Positions 10,337 to 22,380 of a stretch of 64,000 nt of DNA are shown piece after piece. The notes below the pieces were generated by a model. That model ran no database searches, was not told the origin of the DNA, and was given only the letters and a program-made list of their open reading frames with translations. Both the position numbers and the translations under genes were made by a program. The stretch's first letter is position 1, and every line of letters starts with the position of its first letter. Source of the stretch: Chamaecyparis obtusa (Eukaryota; Streptophyta; Pinopsida; Cupressales; Cupressaceae); NCBI GenBank assembly GCA_027943335.1, contig BSBK01000964.1, positions 786,001 through 850,000 on the forward strand. The letters run 5' to 3'.

Positions 10337-13261
10337 AAGCATCGACGAAGAAGAAGATGAAATAGAAGAATCAGATGATCTAGAGCTCTTAAATTTGAAG
10401 ACTAACTCTATTCCAAAAGGAATGGTAGCTCTGGAAAGGATTTTTGATAAAGATGATCATGCTCAGGAGAGGGGAAAAACATGAGTGGTAGGAGGTGATG
10501 ACTACGAGCTCTACAATCTAGGTACACAGATTGAACCTATGGAACTTTATATTGGAAAGGTTGGCACAGCTAAAGAAAAGAAGCAGATGGTAGAACTTCT
10601 CATAGAGTACAAAGACATCATAGCCTGGAGTTAGGAAGACTTGAAGACCTATGATCCTAGCATTACCATGCATAACATCCCTTTGAATCTAGATGCTAAA
10701 ACTTTCTACCAAAGACAGAGGCCGATGAAACCTATGATTGAGATCGTGATCCAAAAGGAGGTACAAAAGTTGCTCAATGCCAAAATTATTTTCCCTATCC
10801 AACACTCGACTTGGGTAGAAAACCTCATCCTAGTGAGAAAGAAAAGTGGAGAGGTTCGACACTGCATAGATTTTTGAAATCTGAATAGGTCTTCTCAAAA
10901 GGACAACTACCCACTACCATCCCTTGATGAAGTGTTATAAGTGGTCAATGGTTCCTAGATGATGTCATTCATTGATGGCTACTGTGGATATTACCAGGTC
11001 ATGGTAAAAGAAGAAGATTGCCTAAAAATAGCTTTCACAACAAAGTGGGGGACATTTTCTTATCATCGCATGCCATTTGGTTTGATCAACACATGAGCCA
11101 CCTTCCAATAGGCTATAGATGAGGTGTTTAAAGGCCTATTGAACAAATGTATTGTCATTTATATGGATGACCCTATGGTATTTTTTAGAAACCATAGGGA
11201 CCACATTGAAGATCTATGCAGGGTATTGAAAAGGTGTCGACATTATGAAATCTCACTAAATCCTAAGAAATGTGTATTTGGGGTAACCCAAGGAAAAATC
11301 CTCAAGCACATCATATCTAAAATAGGCATCTCAATTCACCCTGAAGGAGTTGAAGCTGTCCTTAAATTGGTTACCCCAAATAGCTGGAAAGAGTTGAAAT
11401 CTTTCTTCGGTAAGATCAACTTCATCAAAAAGTTCATTAGTAGGTTTGCAGAGATAGTACACCCATTGAATGACATGCTAATAAGGATGCTAAGATTGAG
11501 TAGAATGCTCTGGCCAAAGAGGCCTTTGAAGAAATTAAGACATCTATTGCTACCGCTTTGGTTCTAGTCAGCCCCAATTACCTCCGGCTATTCAAGATTT
11601 ACTCTTTTGCATCAAAACATTCATGTGCAAGAATCCTCACCCAAAAGAAAGAAGGGGAGGATGAGAGGCCAATAGCTTTCATGAGCTATCCTCTAAAAAA
11701 TATTGAACTTAAGTACCCAGATCTTGACAAATAATCTTTTTCCTTGGTCAAAGCTATCAAGAAGTTCAGTTACTACATCCTCTAGATTAAGGTCATTGCT
11801 ATGTTTCTCAATCCAGTGCTCAAATCCTTGTCGATGCAAAAAGAGCTAGGATAATGAAGAGGGAAGTGGATGGCTATACTACAAGAGTTTGACATCAAGA
11901 TCTAACCAATGAAGTTAGTGAGAGGTCAAGGTCTTACCAAGATGATGGTAGAAATAGAGCAGGGTTTGGTATGTCATGTACACCAATGAAGGAGTGATCA
12001 CCGATGTCTGGTATCAAGATATAGTCTACTATTTGTTGTAAAACTATTTCCTTGAAGGATTGAATGGTTCCTAGAGGAGAGAACTAAAGAATAAAAGAAG
12101 TTCCTATATGTTAAAGAATGGGAAGCTGCACAAATGCAATTACGATGGCCTCTACCTACGCTATTTAGATTGGACAGAAGATGAGCAGGTTCTTACAGAA
12201 TTCCATGACATGTATGTATAGGACATGGGTCAGTTGAAGCCATGAACCATCAAATATTGAGATCTAGCTATTATTGGCCAACCTTTCTCAAAGACACTCA
12301 TGAAAATGTGTGTTAATGTCATGTTTATCAGACTAGCACCACACATGAGAGACATCCAACAATGCCCCTACAACTAGTTTACGAGGTACGTCCATTCACC
12401 CAATGGGGGATAGATTTCATGGGAATGATTAACCCTCCATCTTCTATAGGACATAGATACATTTTGAATGCAATCAATTACTGCACATGATGGACAAAGG
12501 TGCAAGTCCCAAGAAATTATACTATAGAGATGGTAACCAAGTTCCTAGAGGAATTCATCATTACATGGTTCGGTATGCCATTCTTTTTGGTATGTGACAA
12601 TGCTCCCTATTTATCATCAGCATCTCTCATTCAATGGGCCTTTGAGAATTAGGTAATTCTCAAATTCTTGTCCAATTACTACCCACAAGGGAATGGGGTT
12701 GCCAAATCTACAAATAAGAACTTGACAATGATAATCAAACATCTCTTGGATGATAATCCTTTGGATTGGCACACTCAGTTGAAATATTCCCTATGGACCG
12801 ACCATGTGAGAATCAAAAATACCTTGTGGACTTCCCCTTATCAGTTGGTTTATGGACTGCAACCCATTTTTCCAATGAACCTAAAAATACCAATTCTGAG
12901 ATTCATCGATCAATACTTCAAAGGTAAGGATCAGGTGCAGATTCACCTAATGAACCTACTAGAACTAGAAGAAAAGAGAACCATGGATTTAGAGTAGGTG
13001 GCTAAACATCAAGCCATCATCAAGAATTGGTTTGACAAAAGAGAAACAATAAAGGGCTTTAGGATGTCTGATCTAGTTCTGATGTGGGATAAAGCAAAAG
13101 AAAAACTAAGTAGCCACACTAAATTCCAGTGTCTATGGATAGGCCCTTTCTAGATCGCAGAAAATCTAGGAGCAAATACTTTCAAAATCAGTTCTCTTAA
13201 TAGAGAGTTTGTCCCATTTCTTGTTAACGACCAATTTCTCAAGCACTACTTTGGTTCTTGA
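10337..13261 (+). pseudogene. Ty3/gypsy element E, partial pol (RT, RNase H, integrase)
   Basis: Pol of a Ty3/gypsy retrotransposon. In order: an acidic linker, a pre-RT block (YKDIIAWS), RT from about 10640 with DNYPLPSLDE, an FTTKWGTFSYHRMPFGL block and the YMDD catalytic box near 11160. A connection region (SLNPKKCVFGVTQGK) follows, then RNase H remnants (11600-11900), an integrase core near 12400-12700 (WGIDFMG, VCDNAPY, NYYPQGNG) and the integrase C-terminus (W-I-G-P-F) before a TGA at 13259-13261. At least one frameshift and many stops are present, most being tag where Gln is expected. The third integrase acidic residue is replaced (AKSTNK rather than AE-TNK). Gag and protease are missing on the left, where the CACTA end abuts. 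No LTR pair was found. It is clearly dead; the clade is uncertain. Confidence 0.85.
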
Positions 13262-14436
13262 TAGACCTTTGTTTTTTTTCTTGTACATTCTTGTAGTTTA
13301 GAGTCTTTTCTTTTGTTTTCTTTTAGGTCTTTTCATCATTATCTTTTCATTGTGTATTTTGTTTGAGTCTTCTTGAGGGGTAGGTTTTTCTTGAGTTTAA
13401 TGCTTCACATCAAGTAGTCCAAACAAGAGATAGAGGTCTTCCTTTGTTAAACCTTTTGATATAGTTTGTCCTGCAGCAAGCAAGATACTTCTTGAAAGGA
13501 TTCATCAGAACAAACTATCCTCAACACTAACACACATTTAAAAAAAGGCACCCCAGACCATGAATCTCTTGGATAGGATTCTGGTCAGAGTTGGGAAATG
13601 CCCATGGTCGTGGAAGAGGTCAAGAGTCAGAACCCTATCCTAACTAGAACACAGACTAAAAGAAAAGAGAGAAAGCAAAAAGGAGGAACACATAAAGAAA
13701 AGATCAACAATGAAGAAAGCTCAAAGCTAGGGTAGCATAGTCTAAGCATTGCCACAGTTCAAAAAAAAAAATATGGGAAAGAATAAAGACACAATATCTG
13801 ATAAGAGTAGAAAATGATATACCAAAGTACCAAAGTTTAAACAAAAGAAGAAGCAAATCAGTCAAAACACAATAGCTCAAGAGACTTAGTTTCAAACTGA
13901 CACATATTAAGTCTAAGAGCCCTCCAAAGAAGTTTAAAACTTTAGATAAATCTCATCTATGGTAGGGAAAGGGTGATTTTTGCAACCTGTACAAGTGCTA
14001 TAATTGCCTACCTGGAAGTAGAGCAAGGTTAAATTGATTCTTGACCGAATTTGGATTTGTCAGTAGTGATCTAATGATGATTGGACGATTATCAGTAGAG
14101 GCTTATGAAGAGGGATTCTTGGAAAATTTGTACACACATAAAAGCACACTAGATGTGGATGTAATTATGTTCTCAATCTTGATGATGATAGGATAATCAC
14201 TCTAGCTAAAGGCTTTGTGTCTAGCTCATGATGAGATGGGATTGTTTCAAGGTGGAATGGCTCTGGAATACTCAGGTTGTTTCCCTTTCCTTTGTTGGGG
14301 ATATTTGTTATGGGTCCACAACTATGCTCCCCTTTGTAGCCTCTTGGCTTCAGGCCCCCCCCTCTTTTTAGCTTGTCCTAGCTTGTTTGTCTATTTGTCA
14401 GTTTGGTTCCTTTTTTTTTAGGTCTAGTTGTTTGTC
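13262..14436. other. 3' flank of element E, no gene
   Basis: Low-complexity, T-rich DNA followed by A/G-rich DNA. This is probably the untranslated 3' part or 3' LTR of element E, but no LTR border or second copy could be identified. No ORF here has family features. Confidence 0.4.
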
Positions 14437-15430
14437 TTTTTTCACTTTTTCACACTTTCACACTTTCGAAGGTCTAAAAGTGTGAAAGGTTTGAAAGTTG
14501 AGAAGCCTTGGGTATTTCTAAAACCCCATGGGTTTCAGAATTTTAGAGGTCCAGACACCAAAAGGCCCGACTCTCCGAAGAGATTCACCCTTTTGGCATT
14601 TCAGACTTTCAGAGGTTTAGGACCCCCAAAAAGATGAAAGGTCGATTGGTGGGGGTAGCTGATGTCACCCCCACTGATCGCCTATATAAGGCACTGAGTG
14701 GTTCTTTTACCCTCACTTGTTCTCTACACATAATCATCAGTTTTTAGAGCTTCCTACTGCATTTTTCTTTGGGTCTTCATCTTCATTGGTTGTTGTCTTC
14801 TAGCTTGGTTCAATCTGATGCCTTCATTGTTCTTTTGTTTCTCTCCTTAGTTTTGGTTTCATTTTTTTTCCTCTCAGTCACTTAGCTAGGGTTTGTGTTT
14901 TGTTAGTTAGGATTTGTTTGAATCAGTCGATCTAGTCCTACCTTGGGGATCACAAAATTTTCCCCTTTGAGGCCCCTAGCCTCAAGTTTGTGGTTGAACT
15001 CATTGTCAGGCTCATTTTTGAGTCATGACCTTAAAACCCTCACTTTATACCTTTTAGACATTAGAGTTTTTGGACTTTTGCAGTCTAAAACTCTAGTAGC
15101 TTCCTTTCAGAAATCATCCAAGTGCCCTTTCTTTAGTGTTTTAGAGGTTTCACACCATGAACATCTATCACATCCAATTTTCCAAAAGTCCAAAGTTTCA
15201 CAGTCTGAAACTCTCAGGACACTCTTCTTCAAAGGTTGCCAAGACCCCTCTTCATTATTTTATTGGTTTCACACACTAAAAATTGTTCACCTTTGATTTT
15301 CTAAAGACTAAAAGATTGTATCTCTAAAGCCATTGATCTCAACCACTAGCTTAAGGTTCCTTTTTTAGCATTTCAGCCCTTTCAGCCTTTCGGAGGTCCT
15401 GTACCCCTGAAAGTATGAAAGGCCAAAATT
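14437..15430. repeat. Cluster of imperfect CTTTC-AGAGGT motifs
   Basis: Related short words recur in both orientations. Examples are tttcacactttcgaaggtc near 14457, catttcagactttcagagg at 14598-14616, catttcagccctttcagcc at 15370-15388, tgaaaggtc and tgaaaggcc closing two of them, and cagtctgaaactctc in the middle. The sequence reads like several copies of one motif and its inverse, likely part of a long terminal repeat or leader of a retroelement. No precise period is visible. Confidence 0.45.
14649..14690 (+). promoter_or_regulatory. Hairpin with bZIP-like site upstream of a TATA box
   Basis: Perfect 8-base inverted arms gtgggggt (14649-14656) and acccccac (14667-14674) flank a 10-base loop. 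The loop overlaps tgatgtca (14660-14667), a bZIP/CRE-like word. A TATA box, tatataag, follows at 14683-14690, placing a possible transcript start near 14715. The arrangement looks like a retroelement U3 promoter. The direction is inferred from the downstream ORF at 15.5 kb. Confidence 0.45.
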
Positions 15431-15541
15431 GACTTCTTAGAGCCTTTTGACGCTTAGTTTTTTTAGGATTTTTTTAATTTATAATTTCCTCTCTTTCATG
15501 TGATTTTATGTTTACTTATTCATGTCCTTTTCTATTTGTAG

Positions 15542-18440
15542 GAATGGTAGAGAAGATTGTCTCACCAGCTATGAAGTATCAATTTAAAGGTTATCATTCA
15601 CCCTCAAAGGTGAGAAACTTACATGCTAAGATCACAGATGCTGACATTGGTAATGTCAGTTGGAACAATTACCTGGTTAAGTGTTCCCAACTAGTAGGAA
15701 GATCTGAGGACTGCACTTCATTAGTGTATTGTTCTCTAGTGAATGCAGTAGCACACCTGATTTCCATCTTGTCATTAGACTTTATCAACACTTTGGCAAG
15801 TCACTACATACTGGATGAAAGAATGGTGAAGAATAGAATGGGTGAAGTGGTTTTGTATCTAAGGCCAAATAATATCAAAGATGTCTTGCACTTTCCAAAA
15901 GGGGTCGACAAATTTTACAACTTCTTCATCAACAAGAGAATGGAGTTCTATAGTAGGGATGTCACATTATCTCATGACATTGTGAACAAAGAGTATCTTA
16001 TACAATCTCTACCCAAAAATAAGTTGGACCGGATAGGTATGCAAAGAGGCTGGTACATGAAGGAGGACATCCAAGTAGCCATCACCATGATTAGTTAGGT
16101 GTATGGACTACCTAAGTCTATTCAACTAGAACCATGGATGATACTGCTTATTGAACAGATAAAGGAGAGGTAGGAAAGGTTCGATTTTTCCACCATCCTT
16201 AGTGACAACTTGGATGAATAACTGATTAGAGTGAAAAGTGACCCACACTTCTACATGAAATCCTATGTTGTGTATATTTTGTCCACCAGAGCAGTATACC
16301 TAGGGTTGACTAAAGTTGGTGTTATGGGAGATTTAAATACATGGCCATTCACAATGTACCCACAACTAGTTAGGAAAAATATTACCCACACAATAGTTCT
16401 AATTTCTGCATTGTCAATGATGCCTTTGTATTTGCCATCATACGCTCCATAGAGGGAGACTATGCTAAGAGGATGTCAACTAAAGCTGCTGCAAAAGTGA
16501 AGGCCCTTGGGCCATTTTACATTTACTTCAAGACCTTTATGTACATCCAAGTAGAAGGATGCACATTGGCTCCTAAAAATCTGCTGAGGTATCCATCTTA
16601 TAGAGTGATCCTGTTGGAAATAGCTAGGCAATTGTCTGATGCCCATGAGCACATCTAAAACAAGAAGAAACATTGCTAGGACTTCCCAATTTCCATAGGG
16701 CCCCACTATGTAATGGATATGAAGATCTATAAGTCCATGTCCTTCAAATGGGATGAATTCCCTTTGCAAAGCTACAACCTCATGAGGACCCATTTTTATC
16801 TAATTGGTACATATAGTCACATAATGGGTAAGGATTATGTACATGAGCCACATATCAAAGACCATTGGATAAATTGCTTAAATGACTATGAGGTCAGGGT
16901 CCATGACTACTTTCAGATGAGTTTGGAGCTAGCCTAGACCGCTCTACTACTAAATATACCTCCAAAGGTGAAGGAAGCTAATTCTAAGGATATCCTGGAT
17001 CCTATCTACAATCTGGATAAAGTATACACCACGACCATTCTAAATGTGGAGGTTGGTAAAGATGAAAATGATGATATCAAATTTAGAGCCAGACATGTCA
17101 TCAAAGTGACTAAGGCTTGGTTCACCCATCCATTTCATATGGACTCTGTACCAATGAAATAGAAATCAGATCAGCCTTCTAAGGAGAAGAAGAAAGGAGA
17201 AAAAGTGTTGAAACCACAATTTAAAGACGTTGCACCACAAAAGCTAGAGATGGTTTATAGACATGAGCATCCTAAAACATATGGCTCAGCTACTCATTTG
17301 AAGAAGACAAAAACCAAAATGACAGGAAGTATAGCATCTCCAAATGTTGCTTCTTCTAGTGGCCCCGAACTCCCAAGTGCACCAAATAAGGCACCCAAAT
17401 TAAAGATAATTGGACCTAGGCTGACCGGTGTGATTAAAGGAAATATCTACAAAAGGAATAAATATTCAATGCCCACTCAGATGGACACCCTATTGGAGGA
17501 AGATGAAGAGGATATAGATCAAGTACCCCTCAATAGAAGAACCTGATTTGTAGGATCCTTCAAAATAAGGAGAATACTATAAGATGATCAAGAAGATGTT
17601 GGAGCAACCCAAGGAGAGCCAATAAATCTAGATGCTCTCGGTGATGATGAATTTGACATCTCAGATTTTGAGGGACTTCATGGTTTCCAAGAATCTAAGC
17701 AATAGGCTCCAGCCACAAGATGGTCAATGTCTTTTGATTCTTTCCCTACACAGCTCACTAGTCCCCTTAACAAAGTGAGAGAAGAAGTCCCAAGTGACAT
17801 TCAAAAATCAATTGAGGAGGTCATAGTTGAGATCTAGAAAGAGAACACATAGTCAAGAAGGGACTCTTCTATAGGTATCATCTCTAAGGAGGATGTAGCT
17901 ACACAAATTCCATCAGCTTCACACCTAATTCAGCCTTCACCTCCACCTATGCATCAAACTCCACTCCTGCCTCCATATCAAACACCACCTACCACTCCAC
18001 TTCTACCTTTGGTCTAAACAACTTGGTTCCTACCACAACCTCCACCTTTTCATGTTCCCATACCAACTCTGCCTCCTCCACCAATGCCTTCACCCACTCC
18101 CCTTGTTTCCCCTACTCCACCACTTGTTCAGAATGAAGCAGTAGCACAAGGGCCTCAAGAGCATGAGAAAGAAATAGAGGCAACTATTGAGATGCTGTTA
18201 GAAGAACATGATGGGTCAAGAAAATAGGCTGATGAAGAAGAGAAAACAAATGATTAGGAGTAGACACACAAGGAGGGAGAGCTAAATGTGATGGAAGAAT
18301 GGGAAGTAGGAGGAGAGGAGGAGAGTCATGTGGAAAAAGAGATAGGATGCCTTACAACTACCTCAACTCTAACAACCCCTTATGAACCCCTCAATGCCTT
18401 TTCAAATCCCCTTTTCAAAGAGGGGAATTTGCTTATGTAA
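15542..18440 (+). pseudogene. Long decayed ORF, retroelement-associated, unrecognised
   Basis: One protein of about 960 codons can be followed with stops (tag at 16096-16098 and others, where Gln is often plausible) and one frameshift near 16450. It starts at ATG 15544, two bases after a polypyrimidine stretch ending in tttgtag, which looks like a splice acceptor. The first half is a folded-looking domain of about 480 residues with aromatic and hydrophobic blocks (RPNNIKDVLHFPKG, GWYMKEDIQVAITM, EPWM). The second half is basic, then acidic (EEDEEDIDQ), then very proline-rich near 17930-18120, then Glu-rich. No zinc knuckle, protease DSG or RT box was seen. It lies 2.3 kb after the integrase of element E on the same strand, so it could be an extra 3' ORF in the env position, or the first ORF of another element. 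Function unknown. Confidence 0.5.
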
Positions 18441-18529
18441 ATTCCTAGTCATTGGCTCATGTAAAAATGATGCTCAACAATAACATAAAATGAATAACCA
18501 TGCACCAAAGATAAATATAGAAGAACTCA

Positions 18530-18800
18530 TAAAACCATATTTTTTTTTGAGGAATCCTTGGACAAGGGAAAACCCAGGTGGCGATGGTACCCACAAAATT
18601 CTGCACTATGAATCTTGAAGCACTGTTAGGAGTTTGAGCCCTGTTAGGAGCTGATTATTACAATATAGGTAGATCTCTATTAGGAGATGTATACAATGAG
18701 ATCCTTGTTAAGGAATTGACCCTATAAAAGGTCCTAGCCCTGCTAAAGGAAAACAAACCTTGTTAGGGGTGTATAATGGGTGCAACAACATTTACAAAAA
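18530..18800 (-). repeat. Possible antisense copia LTR remnant
   Basis: Repeated ctgttaggag, ccttgttaagg and ccctgctaaagg words are the reverse complement of the ctcctaacagggtt series found in the LTRs of copia elements A and B near their 3' ends. Only the word pattern is shared; no borders are visible. Confidence 0.35.
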
Positions 18801-19449
18801 ATTTGTTGTCCTAAATACAAAGAGTTAACAAAGTATTCCTAGAAGAAATCCTCTTGTTCTCCTTTCTCCATATCTTTGCTCATATTTTTAGATGTCTTCA
18901 CAATTCACATCTAACATCCATCCATATATTCATTATCATCACCACTCACTTTTACAAAAGTTTCTGTATACTTATACCCTGTTCGAGGTATAGTTAAAAA
19001 AGCTAGTCGACATTTCTCTAGCTAATCATCATATTAATTCAAGTGAAATTGTGTGATTTATTATCATCCTTATTCAACCTCAAATCTAAGATATCATCCA
19101 AAAATATCTTTCAAAATGCTCACAAGGTCAGCCTCAATGATCGCTAACATGTTATGCTATGTTTACTATCTTCACATCTAATCAACTAAACATATCTCTT
19201 TGATCCTTCAATAATAACACATGTGACATCACACATGTGTTCATTGGTGTCTTGCAAGTATTTCCTTAAGATTGCAAGCCTTAATATAATGCATGTAAAG
19301 CTTACTAAGCCTCCCTGTCAAACTGGGTTACTAGAACAGTCTGTGGACTTAGGAATTTTTCCATTCAACAACTGCATTCAAACATATTCATCATATCCAA
19401 TATGTGTGACCATAAAATTGATAAGTATTTCCATAAATGACAACATTTC

Positions 19450-19454
19450 ATATG
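19450..19454 (+). repeat. Target-site duplication, left copy (atatg)
   Basis: The five bases atatg precede the left LTR and recur at 23293-23297 immediately after the right LTR. Confidence 0.85.
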
Positions 19455-20385
19455 AGATGCAGGGGCATTCTTGGGTCCTTGGTGAATCTGCATGGTGGCA
19501 TTTTATTTGGCCGATGTTACTCAGTTGCAGCTTTAACCGATGGTCTCGATTATTGAAGGAAGCTCAGTCGCTAAAGGAACTCAGTGAAACCTCTAGCTCT
19601 CAGTAGAACTAGTGCTCAATAATGCCTAGGTTTCTTAGTGTTTCTTGGATTGTCAGCTATTTCACTGGTGCTCGGTTGTTTCTCTAGCACTCTGTAGTTT
19701 TGGTTTACCGACTGGAGTTCTTGAAGATTTTCTTAGCTGACATGGTGCATTTATTATTCGTAGCTTTTGTTAGATTCTCCTATGTAGATCTTGAGGCTGA
19801 CATGGAGAATTAAATGTTTGTAAGGCTATCTGAGAGCTGCCTGTTGTTGCATTTAAAATTTGTTTGTAGTAGAAGCTGACTTGGCTTAGGAGCTAATTGT
19901 TTCTTCCAACTGACTTGTGGCTAAAGATTGGTATTTAAGGAGTGTTTGGGTAGTTGTTTAGGATATGAGCAGTTTTTGGAAGACAAGATTAGAGAAGTTG
20001 AGGAAAAGATAGTGTAGACTTGGATCCTTTGAGATTTTGAAGATCAAATTATTATCTGATAGTTTGTATTAGTAGAGCTAGTAGTTGCAGCTTGGAGAGA
20101 AGGAGATTTCTTGGAGACTTGCAAGCTTAAGTTTAGATCTTCCTTAGGGTTTCCATCAGTTATTGATAGTTTTTAGAACTGGACTAGCTAATATTGAATT
20201 AGATCTAGTTGATCTTGTTGAACTATTCTTGATTGTAACTAGCCCTAACCTGGAAGGCCTTATAGTCAGGCATGTTACTAAAAATTTAATTTGCAACATA
20301 TCTTGTTGTGTTATTCCACTATGTTGTTAATTAGCTACAAGGTTGGGCTATCCTTAATTGGATCCTCCTACCTTGAACTGCATCA
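19455..20385 (+). repeat. Left LTR of the gag-only element
   Basis: Begins agatgca (tgatgca in the right copy, one base changed) and ends tgcatca, giving the short inverted ends expected of an LTR. Matches 22370-23292 over its whole length with substitutions and small indels. A tatttaagg near 19933 is a candidate TATA box. Confidence 0.9.
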
Positions 20386-20387
20386 GG

Positions 20388-20399
20388 TGGTATTAGAGC
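20388..20399 (+). other. Primer binding site, initiator Met-tRNA
   Basis: tggtattagagc lies two bases after the LTR and matches the common plant primer site tggtatcagagc with one change. It primes minus-strand synthesis. Confidence 0.85.
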
Positions 20400-20622
20400 T
20401 GAGTTGATCTTATTTTGGAGTGAAGGTTGATCTTGTGAAATTGACCTTGTTGGTGAAGAGATCATATGTTTGAGTTACAGATCCATGGCACTGAACTTGT
20501 AGAATCTTGTCCTGGTTGTTTGTGTGAGGTGGCAGGTTGTGATCTGACTTGTATAAAACTTGGAGGTTTCCCCAAGGTGGTTGGTGTAGGGGTTTTTACA
20601 GAGGGTTTTATTATCTTTAAGG

Positions 20623-22380
20623 ATGCCTCTGAGAAGATTGGACCCTAGGGTGATTTTTGATCTCTATGATACTATGGAATCTAGGATTATAGAGAAGGTA
20701 AAATCTGATTTTAGATCTGAGATGGAACTAATGAAGAATGACATGATCACTGAGATCATGAGAGTTATGAATGGTGTACCTCAAAATGTTGGAACAAGGA
20801 TGGTTATGAGGAAGCTATTAAAGACTTTGAAACTGTTGGATCTAGAAGTGATGACTAGAGAGATAGATCTGGTGAAGACAAAACTAGTCGGTTACATAGA
20901 TCTAGATCTTGGTTAAGTAATAGTTACCAAATGGAAGTTTCTACTTTCTCTAGTACTTTGAAACCTAAGAACTTGATTGATTGGATTGGTAAACTTGAAG
21001 ACTTCTTTGAGCTTGAAGAAATTGAAGATCCTCTTCGGGTGAGATTAGCACAGACAAATTTGAAAGGACATGCTACTCTTTGGTGGAAAGAATTACAAAG
21101 AGATAGAGAAGATGAAGCTAAAATAAAGATCAATCGATGGAGGTTGATGGTGACTAAATTGAAAGCTAAGTTTATACCTGCTGACTATGAGCTTGATTTG
21201 TTTAAGAAGTTGCAAAATCTAAAGTAGAAAGATTTGAATGTTGAAGATTATATCGAGGAGTTCTACAAACTCACTATTCAGTCTGGACATAGAGAACTTG
21301 GTAAGGAAAAGGTAGCTTGGTATGTGAATGGTTTGAGATTCAATATTTAGAATGAGCTTGGTATGCTGAAGATTGATTATGTTGAAGATGCTTATCAATA
21401 TGCTCTAAAGGAAGAAGATAAGTTGAGAAGGAAACAACATAGTAATTCTTGAGGAAAGGAAAAGATTGATCACTCGGTGAAGGATAAAATAACTGTTGCA
21501 GAAGATGAACTAAAACCTATAGAACCAAAGAAGAAGATAGGTAGAGTTATCTTTAAAAGTACTTGTTACAATTATGGGGAGGAAGGACACCATTATTTTG
21601 AGTGTACACAGAAGAAGCTTGGTGATCAATGGACTGCTGTGGTGAATGAGAATGTGGAAAATGAACCCGAATCTAAGAACTTGCTAGTTCGACGAACATT
21701 GCTCGGTGCAAAGGTGGAACCTTGTCAGAGGAGTAACTTGTTTAGGACTCAGTGCAAGTCTGGAGGTAAACTTTGTGATGTTATTGTTGATAGTGGTAGT
21801 ACTGATAACCTTGTTACCAAGGACATGGTTTAGAAACTTGGTTTGAATAGAATGAAGCATCCTTATCCCTATAGGATTAGCTGGTTGCAAGATGATCATG
21901 CTTTGGAAGTAAGAGAACAATGCTTTGTTGATGTTTAGATTGTCTAGTATAAGGATCTTGTGTTATGTGATATTGTGGAGATGAATAGTTGTAATATATT
22001 GCTCGGTAGACCTTGGCAATATGATTGTAGAGCTATGTATGATTGTGTGAAGAATGTGTTTACTATTGAAAAGGATGACATGAAGTTTTCCCTAATGCCT
22101 TTGCTTGATACAACACTTGGTAGGAGAATCTTAATTATTGGTAGCTGAGTTGAGTTGGTGGATCCTAAGGGTATGGATGATCAATATGGAGAACAAGCTT
22201 GTGTGTTGTCAAGGAAAGACTTCAAAAGATAGAGGAAGCTAAAGTAGAAGAGTATGCAAAGTGAAAATTTGGAGGACTTATATGTCAAGAACCAGTTTGG
22301 GGTTTATGTACTGAATCCCAGAAGATGATCTTCCAGCATATGAGAACGTCTTTTCAAACCTGGGGTATCTGATGCAGGGG
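20623..22380 (+). pseudogene. Gag-protease polyprotein of the gag-only element
   Basis: The first part (20623-20916) is an alpha-helical, charged N-terminus. After a frameshift near 20870-20930, one frame continues to the right LTR. It contains a retrotransposon gag domain (LIDWIGKLEDFFEL, ATLWWKEL, FIPADYEL, about 20960-21430). A zinc knuckle follows at 21571-21612 in which the second Cys is Tyr (CYNYGEEGHHYFEC). The retropepsin core is DVIVDSGSTDNL (21777-21812), and NILLGRPW follows (21990-22013). All interruptions in this frame are tag or tga (for example before KDLNVED, NELGML and KLGLNR), where Gln or Arg fits. The frame runs into the start of the right LTR, so no RT was ever encoded in this copy. 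It is dead as it stands. Confidence 0.85.

Noticed and set aside
14943..15296. 117-codon ORF with Ser/Phe/Leu-rich product
   Set aside because: Lies in the ctttc-agaggt repeat cluster; composition follows the repeat and no domain is visible.
14649..15540. Calling 13.9-15.5 kb a defined LTR
   Set aside because: Promoter-like signs exist, but no second copy, inverted ends or primer site could be found.
19223..19606. 127-codon ORF crossing the left edge of the gag-only element
   Set aside because: It spans the target duplication and LTR start, so it is a chance fusion.
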